Shown: positions 45,037 through 54,498, counted from the stretch's first letter. The stretch: 64,000 nt of DNA from Bin5 sp965221145 (GCA_965221145.1 OZ244877.1:2790001-2854000); one strand, 5' to 3'. The notes: a model not told the origin generated them from the sequence alone. Numbers and translations: made by a program.

Positions 45037-46116
45037 ATGCGCACGGTTTACTGGCAAGACGGGCTGGTGAAAATGATCGATCAGCGTTTGCTGCCCGGCG
45101 AGGAAGTGATCGCCTCATTTGATACGGTCGCTGAGGTGGCGCGCAGCATCAGAGAGATGTACGTGCGCGGCGCGCCCGCCATCGGCGCGACCGCAGCCTA
45201 CGGCATGGCCCTGGCCGCGCACATCAGCCCAGCCGCGGACCGGGTTAGCCTGCTCAACGAATTGCGGCTGGCAAAAGAGACGCTGGACGCGGCCCGGCCC
45301 ACGGCTGTCAATCTGAGTTGGGCCACGCGCCGACTCCTGACGGTGGCCGAGCAGACCGCTTCCGGCCTGGACAGCCCAGATGCGTTGCGCTCCGTACTGC
45401 TGGCCGAAGCCGAAGCGCTGGCGGACGAAGACGTCGAGATCAACCGGCGCATGGGCTTCAACGGCGCGGCAGTCGTGCCGGACGGGGCAAACCTTCTGCA
45501 TCACTGCAACACCGGTTCGCTGGCCACTGTCGATTTCGGCACGGCGCTGGGCGTTATCTACGCCTGCCAGGAGCAGGGCAAACAGATTCACGTCTGGGTG
45601 GACGAAACACGGCCCCGTTTGCAGGGCGCGCGCCTGACCGCCTGGGAGTTGATGCGCGCAGAAGTGCCCATGCACCTGATCGCCGACAACGCCGCCGGGC
45701 ACCTGATGCGTACCGGGCAGGTGGATGTCGTGGTCTTCGGCGCAGATCGGGTGGCGGCCAATGGAGATGTCGCCAACAAGATCGGCACCTACAAAGTGGC
45801 CGTCGTCGCCCGCGAAAATGGGATACCCGTCTACTGTGTCGCGCCCACCAGCACCGTCGATCTGGACCTGCCCGACGGGGATCATATTCCCATCGAAGAG
45901 CGGGGCGCGGAAGAGGTGGCTGAAATCGGGGCGCGCCCGATTGCGCCGAACGATGTGCCGGTCTATAACCCGGCATTTGATATTACGCCTCAACGCTACT
46001 TGACGGGAATCGTTACCGAAGAGGGTATCTGCTATCCCCCCTTCACCGAGAGCCTGCGGGCGGCCGTGGAGCGGGGTCGAAACACAGTTGAGGCGAAGCG
46101 CGCGGCGCGGGAGTAG
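45037..46116 (+). CDS. mtnA: S-methyl-5-thioribose-1-phosphate isomerase
   Basis: MtnA converts methylthioribose-1-phosphate to methylthioribulose-1-phosphate in the methionine salvage pathway, which recycles the methylthioadenosine left from SAM-dependent polyamine synthesis. The 359-residue protein has VRGAPAIGATAAYG, a Cys in LLHHCNTGSLAT that matches the active-site position, DETRPRLQGARLTAWEL and the Asp in VVFGADRVAANGDVANKIGTY. GGGAG lies 7 nt before the ATG. It is the first gene behind the SAM riboswitch. No mtnK, mtnB or mtnP gene is in the window. Confidence 0.95.
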   Translation: MRTVYWQDGLVKMIDQRLLPGEEVIASFDTVAEVARSIREMYVRGAPAIGATAAYGMALAAHISPAADRVSLLNELRLAKETLDAARPTAVNLSWATRRLLTVAEQTASGLDSPDALRSVLLAEAEALADEDVEINRRMGFNGAAVVPDGANLLHHCNTGSLATVDFGTALGVIYACQEQGKQIHVWVDETRPRLQGARLTAWELMRAEVPMHLIADNAAGHLMRTGQVDVVVFGADRVAANGDVANKIGTYKVAVVARENGIPVYCVAPTSTVDLDLPDGDHIPIEERGAEEVAEIGARPIAPNDVPVYNPAFDITPQRYLTGIVTEEGICYPPFTESLRAAVERGRNTVEAKRAARE

Positions 46117-46122
46117 GCAACA

Positions 46123-46725
46123 ATGAGCCAGAGGGACCGCTTTTCCCGGATCTGCGTCTACTGTGGATCCAGCACGGGGGCAGACAGCGTATACGTCCAG
46201 CAGGCCGCTGCTCTGGGCGCAGAGATCGCGCGGCGGGGCTATGGGCTGGTCTACGGCGGCGGCAACCTGGGGTTGATGGGCGCGGTCAGTCGGGCGGCCT
46301 TTGAGGGCGGCGCCACCGTCTACGGGATTATCCCCGCTCCCCTTGCGGCAAAAGAGATCGCAGGTGATACGATAGGCCGCATCGAAGTCGTAGAGACGAT
46401 GCACCAACGCAAGGCACGCATGGCCGAACTGGCCGACGCCTTCATCACCTTGCCCGGCGGTTTCGGCACATTGGAGGAGTTGTTCGAGACGATCTCATGG
46501 ATCCAATTGGGCATCCACAACAAGCCGATGGGACTGCTCAATGTAAACGGCTTTTTCGATCCGCTGCGGCAGATGCTCAGTCACCAGATCGACCAGGGGT
46601 TCATCCCCGCCCGCTACCGTGAGTTGCTGGTGGTTGCCGAGGAGCCAGCTGAGCTAATCGACGGCCTGCTCCGGCACGAGACGCCAGCAAGTTCAGTGCA
46701 GTGGATCACAGCGGACCAAGCGTAG
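46123..46725 (+). CDS. LOG-family nucleotide phosphoribohydrolase-like protein
   Basis: The 200-residue Rossmann protein has GGGNLGLMGAVSRAA and the family motif LPGGFGTLEELFE. LOG proteins cleave nucleoside 5'-monophosphates at the N-glycosidic bond, and plant and some bacterial members release cytokinins. In this setting, 6 nt after mtnA and with adenosine-handling genes downstream, a purine nucleotide substrate is plausible but unproven. GGAG at 9 nt sets the start. Confidence 0.88.
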   Translation: MSQRDRFSRICVYCGSSTGADSVYVQQAAALGAEIARRGYGLVYGGGNLGLMGAVSRAAFEGGATVYGIIPAPLAAKEIAGDTIGRIEVVETMHQRKARMAELADAFITLPGGFGTLEELFETISWIQLGIHNKPMGLLNVNGFFDPLRQMLSHQIDQGFIPARYRELLVVAEEPAELIDGLLRHETPASSVQWITADQA

Positions 46726-46809
46726 CAGTCCGGGGGATCGCGGTCGTCTCGCCCGCAACGAAGCAATGCCAGGCGTGCAGACCGGCCCACTTACGGAGCG
46801 AGGAAGCGA

Positions 46810-47571
46810 ATGTCATCGAGTCAAAAAGGATTGCGCCACATTGTTGCCTTGGGCGGTCACGGGTTTACAGACAGCCCGGAGGATGTTACGTTTAGTCGCT
46901 ACATCCTGGCCCAATCTTCCGCAGAGCGTCCCGAAATCTGCTATCTGCCCCAGGCGGGCGGCGAGGACCCACTCTTCATTGCGCGCTTCTACCGTCATTT
47001 CCTGGGGCTTGGCGCGCAGCCGTCCGACCTGTCGTTGTTCCAGCCGCACACTGCTGACATTGCCGCCTTTCTCTTGGCGCAGGATATAATCTACGTGGGC
47101 GGAGGCAACACGAAGTCGATGCTGGCCTTGTGGCGAGACTGGGGCGTGGACCGGATTCTGTGCCAGGCATGGGAGCATGGTATCGTACTGTCCGGCGTCA
47201 GCGCCGGCGCGATCTGCTGGTTCGAGCAGGGTCTAACCGATTCGATTCCGGGCAAACTGAGCGCCCTCGATTGCCTCGGATTTCTGCCCGGCAGCTGCTC
47301 CCCCCATTACGACGGCGAGACGGAGCGGCGACCCAGCTACCAGCGCATGATCGCAGATGGCGAGATCGCGCCCGGCTATGGGATCGATGACTGTGCAGGA
47401 CTGCATTTCACGGGCACCGAACTGTGCCGCGTCGTGGCTTCGCGCTCCTGTGCAACTGCATACAGAGTCGAACGCGGTACAGACGGCGCATCAGAGTCTG
47501 GGCTACAGGTTTCCGCCGATGTTGGCGGCGAAGAGAATATCGAAACAGACAGACGAATGGATTCGCTATGA
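46810..47571 (+). CDS. Peptidase E-like (family S51) protein
   Basis: The 253-residue protein has the S51 catalytic serine in GVSAGAICWFEQG, the Gly-rich YVGGGNTKSMLALWR motif and the SPHYDGE stretch. Family members include Asp-specific dipeptidases and cyanophycinases; size and sequence fit peptidase E. A GAGG site lies 6 nt before the ATG. Its stop overlaps the ATG of the next gene (ATGA), so they are coupled. The C-terminal 30 residues are not conserved and look like read-through into the overlap. Confidence 0.82.
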   Translation: MSSSQKGLRHIVALGGHGFTDSPEDVTFSRYILAQSSAERPEICYLPQAGGEDPLFIARFYRHFLGLGAQPSDLSLFQPHTADIAAFLLAQDIIYVGGGNTKSMLALWRDWGVDRILCQAWEHGIVLSGVSAGAICWFEQGLTDSIPGKLSALDCLGFLPGSCSPHYDGETERRPSYQRMIADGEIAPGYGIDDCAGLHFTGTELCRVVASRSCATAYRVERGTDGASESGLQVSADVGGEENIETDRRMDSL

Positions 47572-48524
47572 GAATCGTCGTTTCCGGCTCAATCGCCTAC
47601 GACTATCTGATGTCCTTTCCGGGCCGCTTCACCGATCAGATCATCCCCGAAAAACTATCCCGCCTGAGCGTCAGTTTTCTGGTGGATGAAATGGTGCGCC
47701 AGCGCGGGGGCACCGCAGCCAACATCGCCTACTCGCTCAAACTGCTTGGACAGGACCCGATTCTGTTGGGAACGGTCGGCCAGGATTTTGGCGACTACGC
47801 GGCCTGGCTGCGCGAACATAGCATCCGCACCGATCACGTCGTCGAGATTCCACACAAGTTCACCGCCAGTTTCTTCGTCAGCACGGACGAGGAGCAGAAT
47901 CAGATCGCCAACTTCTACCCCGGTGCGATGAGCGATTGCCGTGACATTTCGCTTAGAGATCGTGGGCTGACCGGCGCCGATGTGGTGATCATCAGCCCCA
48001 ATGACCCGCAGGCGATGCTCAACTACGCGGCGGAGTGCCGCGACTTGGACATTCCTTTCGCCTACGACCCCAGCCAGCAGACCGCCCGCCTCAGCGGGGA
48101 AGCTCTGCGGGCGAGCATCCCCGGCGCCGGCTGGCTGATGGTCAACGACTATGAGTTTGCAGTTATCCAGGAGAAGACCGGCTGGCCGAAGGAGCGGATT
48201 CTGCGGGAGGTGGGCACGCTCATCGTCACCGAGGGCAGGGTCGGCAGCTTCATCTGTCACAACGGCGAGGAGTTTCGCATCCCGATTGCGCCGCCGCAAA
48301 GGGTGGCCGAGCCGACCGGCGTTGGCGACGCCTATCGCGGCGCATTTTTTGCCGCGCACAGCATCGGTCTGCCGGTGGATGTGTGCGGTCGTGTCGGCGC
48401 GCTGTGCGCCACCTATGTGCTGGAGCAGGTCGGCACGACCAACCACACGTTTACGCCGCAAGAGTTCGCCCAGCGTTACGAGCAGGCCTTTGGCGAGACG
48501 TTGCTCTGGGGAGAACCGGCCTAG
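47568..48524 (+). CDS. PfkB-family kinase, probable adenosine kinase
   Basis: The 318-residue ribokinase-fold enzyme has an N-terminal SGSIAYDYLMSFPG substrate motif, GGTAANIAYSLKLLG and the C-terminal GVGDAYRGAFF anion hole with the catalytic Asp. The MSFPGRF start and YDPSQQ resemble bacterial adenosine-kinase-like PfkB proteins. Adenosine produced by AhcY must be removed for the methyl cycle to run, and ahcY and metK lie downstream, so adenosine is the likely substrate. The ATG overlaps the previous stop. Confidence 0.82.
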   Translation: MRIVVSGSIAYDYLMSFPGRFTDQIIPEKLSRLSVSFLVDEMVRQRGGTAANIAYSLKLLGQDPILLGTVGQDFGDYAAWLREHSIRTDHVVEIPHKFTASFFVSTDEEQNQIANFYPGAMSDCRDISLRDRGLTGADVVIISPNDPQAMLNYAAECRDLDIPFAYDPSQQTARLSGEALRASIPGAGWLMVNDYEFAVIQEKTGWPKERILREVGTLIVTEGRVGSFICHNGEEFRIPIAPPQRVAEPTGVGDAYRGAFFAAHSIGLPVDVCGRVGALCATYVLEQVGTTNHTFTPQEFAQRYEQAFGETLLWGEPA

Positions 48525-48697
48525 GGGGCGCGTCGTGTACGATGTGGACAGGGCAGTGCGAGCAATTCTGTCTCACGTTCGCTATACGAAAAACTGGGGT
48601 TTGATACACATTGCCAGTTTGTTGAAGGATGCGCGTGCAGAAGACATGAATTGGACGCCGTGGACCATAACGGGCGGGAGGAATCAGAGGAATCAGC

Positions 48698-50260
48698 ATG
48701 ATGGACACTTCCGACGCCAAGCCTCTTGAACTGAAAGTCACCAACTTCGGACCGATCGCCGAGGCAAAAATCGAGCTACGCCCGATGACCGTGTTCGTGG
48801 GGCCAAGCAACACCGGTAAGTCCTATATAGCGGGACTGGTCTACGCTATGCATAATTTTTTCACCCGTTTCTCTGAAGAAACCGAGTATGGATACAGACA
48901 CGGCGGGCCAACATGGGCCGGCAGGATTCAGATGGATTTGCCCCAGGACCCTATCTTGTCTGAAAGTGACATTGAAGAACTCCACAAATGGCTAGACGAG
49001 GAGCGTTCACAACGGAAAGCGGCCAAGCAGTGGTCAAATTCTCTGTTTGAGTTGCCGGAATCTGTCGCTGCCTTGGTGCGCCTCATGTTATACAGAGTCA
49101 CGCACCTAAGCGGTGATCTGGATAGCGAAATCGCAAGATGCTTTGGGGTCGCCAATACTTGTAAACTAGTACGTTATCCAGGTGGAGTTGGGGCCAGTGT
49201 TTGTTTAAGCGGCAAGACATCAATAGAAACCGACGATAGTGATAATTTCAGATACCATTTTGCAGTTGCAGAGGGAGGAGTTGAAATAGATGCCTCGATT
49301 CCTAATACGATGCCTCTGCAAATAGACGACGCGACAGTTGACTGGCTCTTATTTCGGCGCAACCTGACAGATCGACGCAGGTCGCACGATGTTACGGAAA
49401 GAGGAAGAACGGCGAACGATACGTTAAACATCCTTGCCAACGACACTGTTCAACATATGGTTGACCCATTGAGCCGTCCTGCTTACTACCTTCCCGCAGA
49501 TCGCGCTGGCGTTATGCACGCACATCAAGTGTTCGTCCGATCTCTGATTGCCGGCGCATCACGTACCGCGTTGCGACCTGATTCACCAATGCCGGTGCTC
49601 TCCGGCGTGCTTGGCGACTTTCTGGGACATCTTGTGGCATTAGCAAGTTTCAGGCAGCAGGAACATGGAAAATTCGACGAACTCGCGCAGCATTTGGAGC
49701 ACACGCTTCTGCGAGGGGCTGTTCGCGTAGAGAGGTCGGAGATTGATTACCCATCGATTGTCTACAGACCAAGCGGCTGGGAGCGAGACTTGCCGCTGAT
49801 GAACGCGTCATCAATGGTATCGGAGTTGGCGCCCGTCGTGCTGTACCTGCGGCATTCCGTCCAGCCAGGCAACCTGCTCATCATCGAAGAACCGGAGGCG
49901 CATCTGCACCCGAAAATGCAAGCGGAGTTTACTCGCCTACTCGTTGCCGCGGTGCAGTCCGGTATCCGAATCCTCATCACCACGCACAGCGAGTGGATTC
50001 TGGAAGAGTTGGCGAATCTTGTGCGGCTGTCGGAACTTCCCTTAGATCGCCGCGAAGGATTAGCGGATGAAGACATTGCGCTCAAGCCTGACCAATTGGG
50101 TGCATGGTTCTTTGAGCCCGATGAGGAAGCGGGCGGCTCGGTGGTACGGGAGATTTCGCTCGATGAGGAGTCGGCGACTTTCCCGGCTGGCTTCGGATTG
50201 GTCACTGAATCCCTCTACAACCGATGGGTGGAGATTACCACCCGCATTCAGGAGGGATAG
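48698..50260 (+). CDS. AAA/ABC-type ATPase of an uncharacterised two-gene module
   Basis: The 520-residue protein has Walker A GPSNTGKSY (about 35-43) soon after LKVTNFGPIAEAKIEL, as in SMC-like AAA_15/OLD ATPases. A long middle region replaces the coiled coil. Near the C-terminus are a signature-like NASSMVSELAPVVLYLR, Walker B LLIIEEPEAHLHP and H-loop LITTHSEWILEEL. No TOPRIM domain follows, so it is not a full OLD nuclease. GAGGAA lies 5 nt before the ATG. Composition is AT-richer than the surrounding methionine-cycle genes, which suggests insertion. The gene at 50266 is its likely partner. Confidence 0.85.
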   Translation: MMDTSDAKPLELKVTNFGPIAEAKIELRPMTVFVGPSNTGKSYIAGLVYAMHNFFTRFSEETEYGYRHGGPTWAGRIQMDLPQDPILSESDIEELHKWLDEERSQRKAAKQWSNSLFELPESVAALVRLMLYRVTHLSGDLDSEIARCFGVANTCKLVRYPGGVGASVCLSGKTSIETDDSDNFRYHFAVAEGGVEIDASIPNTMPLQIDDATVDWLLFRRNLTDRRRSHDVTERGRTANDTLNILANDTVQHMVDPLSRPAYYLPADRAGVMHAHQVFVRSLIAGASRTALRPDSPMPVLSGVLGDFLGHLVALASFRQQEHGKFDELAQHLEHTLLRGAVRVERSEIDYPSIVYRPSGWERDLPLMNASSMVSELAPVVLYLRHSVQPGNLLIIEEPEAHLHPKMQAEFTRLLVAAVQSGIRILITTHSEWILEELANLVRLSELPLDRREGLADEDIALKPDQLGAWFFEPDEEAGGSVVREISLDEESATFPAGFGLVTESLYNRWVEITTRIQEG

Positions 50261-50265
50261 CGTCT

Positions 50266-50742
50266 TTGTCGGCAGTAAGCATAGTCCGTGAGAAAACTAA
50301 TGAACGATGCCACACGACATCGTGCAGCGACAGCGGTTGCTCGCTATCTATGAAGAACGCACCAGAGCCGAACGTCCTTCTTAGCTTGGAGCATGGGGCA
50401 GCCCCAGTTGCAACTGGCGAACCACGTAGTGACTTTCTCTTTGTTGGGGGCGAGGATGACAATAAGTCCGAGTGGGTTGCACCGGTGGAATTGACCGCAA
50501 GCGCCGCACGGGTCAGCAAATTCCTGCCCCAGCTGCGCGCCGGCGCTGAGATTGCCAGTAAACTGCTTCCGCGGAATCCCCAGGTCAGGTTTCGTCCTAT
50601 CGCAGCCTATGGCGGGGAGCTTCGACGCAGCGAACGCGACAACTTTCTCAAAAAGGCCAATCATGTTGTTTTCCGAAACAAGCCTACGCCGGTTAAGTTA
50701 GTGCGATGCGGCTCTCCGTTGACCAAGGCATTGAGCGGTTGA
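50266..50742 (+). CDS. Partner of the ATPase, possible PD-(D/E)xK-like protein
   Basis: The 158-residue protein starts at a TTG: GGAGGG lies 9 nt upstream, within the end of the ATPase gene, and the two genes are only 5 nt apart. It has three Cys (15, 20, 25) in its N-terminal part. A core follows with Asp56 (RSDFLFVGG) and Glu75 (WVAPVELTAS), then a helix with QLRAGAEIASKLL and a strand RFRPIAAYG. Asp, then Glu-x-Lys, then a helix is the order of PD-(D/E)xK nucleases, but here the Lys position is Thr77. The fold is my inference. A full search is needed to name the family. Confidence 0.6.
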   Translation: MSAVSIVREKTNERCHTTSCSDSGCSLSMKNAPEPNVLLSLEHGAAPVATGEPRSDFLFVGGEDDNKSEWVAPVELTASAARVSKFLPQLRAGAEIASKLLPRNPQVRFRPIAAYGGELRRSERDNFLKKANHVVFRNKPTPVKLVRCGSPLTKALSG

Positions 50743-50833
50743 AAGGCTATTGGACGACGCCAATTCGCCAAGAGCGAAACATACGATACATTTTTTGAGC
50801 AGCTACCCAGTTTCATGAGGAGTTCCTCTATCT

Positions 50834-52117
50834 ATGAGCAGCGTAGTTAAACAGAAGTCCTACGACATAGCAGACATCAGTCTGGCCGAGCGTGGCCGCT
50901 TCCGTATGCAGTGGGCCGGCAGGGAGATGCAGGTGCTAGACCTGTTGGAAGAGCGCTTCCGCCGCGAGCGCCCGTTTGAAGGCGTGCGCATGGCCGCGGC
51001 GATGCACGTCACCAGCGAAACCGCCAATCTGATGCGCATTCTGATCGCCGGCGGGGCCGAAATCGCGCTCTGCGCCAGCAACCCGCTCAGCACACAGGAT
51101 GACATTGCCGCAGCCCTTGTCGCCTATTATGAGATGCCCGTCTATGCTATTAAGGGCGAATCAACGAAGCAGTACAACGAGCATCTCAACGCCGCGCTCG
51201 ATACCAGCCCGCACCTGACCATGGACGACGGCATGGACCTGGTGGCGATGCTTCATACGCAGCGCAGCAACCTGTTGGAAAACGTCCTCGGCGGCACAGA
51301 GGAGACGACCACCGGCGTCATTCGCCTGAGGGCAATGGCCGCACAGGGCAAGCTGGCCTTCCCCGTCATCGCCGTCAACGACGCCATGACGAAGCACTTC
51401 TTTGACAACCGCTATGGCACAGGCCAAAGTACGTTGGACGGAATCATCCGCGCGACGAACGTGCTGTTGGCGGGCAAGACCTTCGTTGTCGGCGGCTATG
51501 GCTGGTGCAGCAAGGGCATTGCCATGCGCGCCAAGGGGCTGGGGGCCATCGTCGTCGTCACCGAGATCGATCCGCTGCGGGCGCTGGAGGCGGTAATGGA
51601 CGGGTTCCAGGTGATGCCGATGGCACGCGCCGCCAAGGCAGGCCACATTTTTTGCGCCGCGACCGGAGACATCCACGTACTGGACCGCCACCACATGGAA
51701 CAGATGCGGGACGGCGCCATCCTCGCCAACAGCGGCCATTTTGACGTCGAAATCAACCTGAATGCGCTCGAAGAGATGTCCGTCAAGATCACGCGCGTGC
51801 GCGACTTCCTGGACGAGTATACACTGGAAGACGGCCGCCGACTCTACGTGGCGGGCGAGGGTCGTCTCGTGAACCTTGCCGCAGCCGAAGGGCATCCCAG
51901 CGCGGTAATGGACATGAGCTTCGCCAACCAGGCGTTGGCCGCAGAGTACCTGCTCAAACATGGCGACGAGCTGAGCGGAAACGTTTACGACATGCCGGAA
52001 GAGTTGGATCGGGAGATCGCCGCCCTAAAACTAAACGCAATGGACGTGGAGATCGATACGCTCACCCCGGAGCAGGAAGCCTACCTCAACGAGTGGAGCT
52101 TGGGGACCACTGAATAG
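50834..52117 (+). CDS. ahcY: Adenosylhomocysteinase
   Basis: AhcY hydrolyses S-adenosylhomocysteine to adenosine and homocysteine, relieving product inhibition of methyltransferases. The 427-residue protein has the substrate domain (SNPLSTQDDIAAAL, the Lys/Asp pair in VNDAMTKHFFDNRYGTG) and the NAD domain (GGYGWCSKGIAMRAKGLGA). ANSGHFDVEIN and the C-terminal extension for dimer contact are also present. The length is that of the shorter bacterial/archaeal form lacking the 40-residue insert. A GAGGAG site lies 11 nt upstream. It shares direction with metK, 46 nt downstream. Confidence 0.96.
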   Translation: MSSVVKQKSYDIADISLAERGRFRMQWAGREMQVLDLLEERFRRERPFEGVRMAAAMHVTSETANLMRILIAGGAEIALCASNPLSTQDDIAAALVAYYEMPVYAIKGESTKQYNEHLNAALDTSPHLTMDDGMDLVAMLHTQRSNLLENVLGGTEETTTGVIRLRAMAAQGKLAFPVIAVNDAMTKHFFDNRYGTGQSTLDGIIRATNVLLAGKTFVVGGYGWCSKGIAMRAKGLGAIVVVTEIDPLRALEAVMDGFQVMPMARAAKAGHIFCAATGDIHVLDRHHMEQMRDGAILANSGHFDVEINLNALEEMSVKITRVRDFLDEYTLEDGRRLYVAGEGRLVNLAAAEGHPSAVMDMSFANQALAAEYLLKHGDELSGNVYDMPEELDREIAALKLNAMDVEIDTLTPEQEAYLNEWSLGTTE

Positions 52118-52163
52118 GATCAGACCCTGCCGCCCATGGGTGCGGCAGTCAGGAGAGATGAGC

Positions 52164-53381
52164 ATGAGCAGTACCTTTATGACCGCCCCTTCGCTGCTCT
52201 TCACCAGTGAATCGGTGACCGAAGGGCATCCCGACAAGATGTGCGATCAGATCAGCGACGCCGTGGTGGATGCGATCATGGAACAGGATCCCCACGCGCG
52301 CATCGCCTGTGAGACCGCCGTCAAAACCGGCTTCGTGATGCTTCTCGGTGAGATCACGACCACGGCGTCGCTCAACTATGATGAACTGGTGCGGGCGGTG
52401 GTCAAGGATATTGGCTTCGACGACAGCGCCAAGGGCTTTGACGGCGACACCTGCGGCGTTCAGATCGCCATCGCATCACAGTCGCCCGATATTGCGCTGG
52501 GCGTGGACAAGGCACAAGAGTTCAAAGAGGCCTCGATGGACAGCGAAGAGGATGAGATCGAATCGGTCGGCGCAGGCGATCAGGGGATGATGTTTGGCTT
52601 TGCCTGCAATGAGACTGAGACGCTTCTCCCTCTCCCCATCTATCTGGCACACAAGTTGAGCCGACGGCTGGCCAAACTCCGCAAAGGGGGCGCGCTGCCT
52701 TGGTTAGGCCCGGACGGCAAATCACAGGTTACGGTTGAATACAGTTACGGCAAACCGAAGCGCATCCATACCGTGTTGATCAGCACCCAGCACGCGAAAG
52801 ATATCTGCCAGGAAGAAATCCGGCGCGCGGTGATCGAAAAGTGCATCACGCCTACGCTGCCCGCGGAGATGGTGGACGAGGACCTGCGCATTTACGTCAA
52901 CCCCACCGGCCGCTTCGTCGTCGGTGGACCGATGGGCGACGCCGGCCTGACAGGGCGCAAAATCATCGTCGATACCTACGGGGGAATGGGCCGTCATGGG
53001 GGCGGCGCTTTCAGCGGCAAGGACTGCACAAAGGTTGATCGCAGCGGCGCCTATGCGGCCCGCTGGGTCGCCAAAAACATTGTCGCCGCCGGCCTTGCCG
53101 ACCGCTGCGAAATCCAGATCGCCTATGCCATCGGCGTGGCACAACCACTGAGCGTCAACGTCGAAACGTTCGGCACCGGCAAGATCAGCGACAGTGGGAT
53201 TGACGATCTTATCCAAGAGCATTTCGACCTGCGACCAGGCGCAATAATCCGCGACCTGAACCTGCGTCGCCCGATCTATCGCCAGACCGCTACTTACGGC
53301 CATTTCGGGCGCGACGACATCGATCTGCCCTGGGAGCGGACCTCAAAGGCCGAACTACTGCAGAAAGCTGCGAATCTATGA
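52164..53381 (+). CDS. metK: S-adenosylmethionine synthetase
   Basis: MetK makes SAM from methionine and ATP. The 405-residue protein has the N-terminal TSESVTEGHPDKMCDQISDA, the hexapeptide region GAGDQGMMFGFA and the Gly-rich phosphate loop HGGGAFSGKD, all as in bacterial MAT. The start at 52164 is preferred over ATG 52158 because AGGAGA lies 7 nt before it. It closes the SAM-cycle block that starts with the S-box leader, but a separate promoter cannot be excluded. Confidence 0.96.
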   Translation: MSSTFMTAPSLLFTSESVTEGHPDKMCDQISDAVVDAIMEQDPHARIACETAVKTGFVMLLGEITTTASLNYDELVRAVVKDIGFDDSAKGFDGDTCGVQIAIASQSPDIALGVDKAQEFKEASMDSEEDEIESVGAGDQGMMFGFACNETETLLPLPIYLAHKLSRRLAKLRKGGALPWLGPDGKSQVTVEYSYGKPKRIHTVLISTQHAKDICQEEIRRAVIEKCITPTLPAEMVDEDLRIYVNPTGRFVVGGPMGDAGLTGRKIIVDTYGGMGRHGGGAFSGKDCTKVDRSGAYAARWVAKNIVAAGLADRCEIQIAYAIGVAQPLSVNVETFGTGKISDSGIDDLIQEHFDLRPGAIIRDLNLRRPIYRQTATYGHFGRDDIDLPWERTSKAELLQKAANL

Positions 53382-53472
53382 TGCAAAACCGTTGACGCCT
53401 ACGGCTCGCAAAGCAACCGTCTTTCGATTTCAGAACTACGTTTTCCTTTGTTCGCCCAACCTCAATTTCACA

Positions 53473-54462
53473 ATGGAAACCCGACAGCAAGAGCACAGCA
53501 ACTTCCTTTCTGTGCGTGCAGTGCCCTCGATATTTTGGATCATTGTAGTGATTTCTGCTTGCCTTGCTCTTTTTCTGATCCTGCTTCTTGTCGTGCTGGG
53601 GTATCGGGACGGCCTTCAACGGGGCGCTGCACAGAAAAGACAGCAGGTCGCCATCCTACTGCAACGTGCTTCAGACCTTCTGGACGATGGGCGGCGTCAG
53701 GATGCGCTGACTGCATACCGGACGATCCTCGAATTGGATGCCCAAAACGAGGCGGCCCGCAACGCAATCAGCACGGTGATGGCGATGCCTACCGGGGAGG
53801 CGGTACGAACGGAGGAAGCCGCGCCCAATCCTCTTGAAATCGAATGGGCCAGCATTCTGACTTGGTATGAAGCGGGCAATTGGGAAGAAACCATAGGGCG
53901 CATGGTCCAGGTGCGAGCTGTAGACGCCGACTTTCGTAGGGAGGAGTTGGCGGAAAAGCTGTTTAGCGCCTATGTCGAGCTAGGCAGAAAGAAGGCCGAC
54001 GACAACAGCCTGGAGGAGGCCGTGCAACTTTTCGACAAAGCATTGGAGTTGAAACCGAACGACGCGGAAATTCAGGCAGAGCGCCACATGACCGCGAGCT
54101 ATGTCGACGTAAAGACGTACTGGGGCGCGGACTGGACCCGCGTCATCAACTTGTTGGAAGACCTGTACCGGCGCGATCCTGAATTTCGCAATGTGCAATA
54201 CCTCTTGCAGAGGGCGCACGTGGCGCATGGCGACAGCTTCGCCTACGAGGAGGAGTGGTGTGCGGCCACCGCTGAATACACGAGCGCGATTGCCGTGCTG
54301 GACTGGATGGAGTTGAGAGTGCAACGTGAAGAGTTGGCCGCCTTATGCGAGGAAATGCTGGAGAATCGCCGACAGGAGTCGGGTAGACCGAGAGGCAGCC
54401 CGGCGGACGCCTGGATGGTCGGAGCCGAACCTGCATTGGCCTGCGCGGTTTGTCTCGCCTGA
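53473..54462 (+). CDS. Membrane-anchored TPR protein
   Basis: The 329-residue protein has one membrane helix (about residues 22-45, FWIIVVISACLALFLILLLV) followed by TPR-like helical repeats (LLDDGRRQDALTAYRTILELDAQNEAARN and LEEAVQLFDKALELKPNDAEIQAE). A third repeat-like stretch lies near residue 270. It probably scaffolds protein contacts on the cytoplasmic face. I chose ATG 53473, although no ribosome site is present and the frame extends upstream. The extreme C-terminus (ALACAVCLA) is not conserved-looking. Confidence 0.65.
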   Translation: METRQQEHSNFLSVRAVPSIFWIIVVISACLALFLILLLVVLGYRDGLQRGAAQKRQQVAILLQRASDLLDDGRRQDALTAYRTILELDAQNEAARNAISTVMAMPTGEAVRTEEAAPNPLEIEWASILTWYEAGNWEETIGRMVQVRAVDADFRREELAEKLFSAYVELGRKKADDNSLEEAVQLFDKALELKPNDAEIQAERHMTASYVDVKTYWGADWTRVINLLEDLYRRDPEFRNVQYLLQRAHVAHGDSFAYEEEWCAATAEYTSAIAVLDWMELRVQREELAALCEEMLENRRQESGRPRGSPADAWMVGAEPALACAVCLA

Positions 54463-54498
54463 AATTCCTGGTTGAGGAGTTGGCAGGCGCTTCGAAAG

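Noticed and set aside
48535..48729. 64-codon frame starting at GTG between the PfkB gene and the ATPase gene
   Set aside because: It overlaps the ATPase start and its last third is an out-of-frame reading of that gene. A G-rich stretch upstream is the only support.
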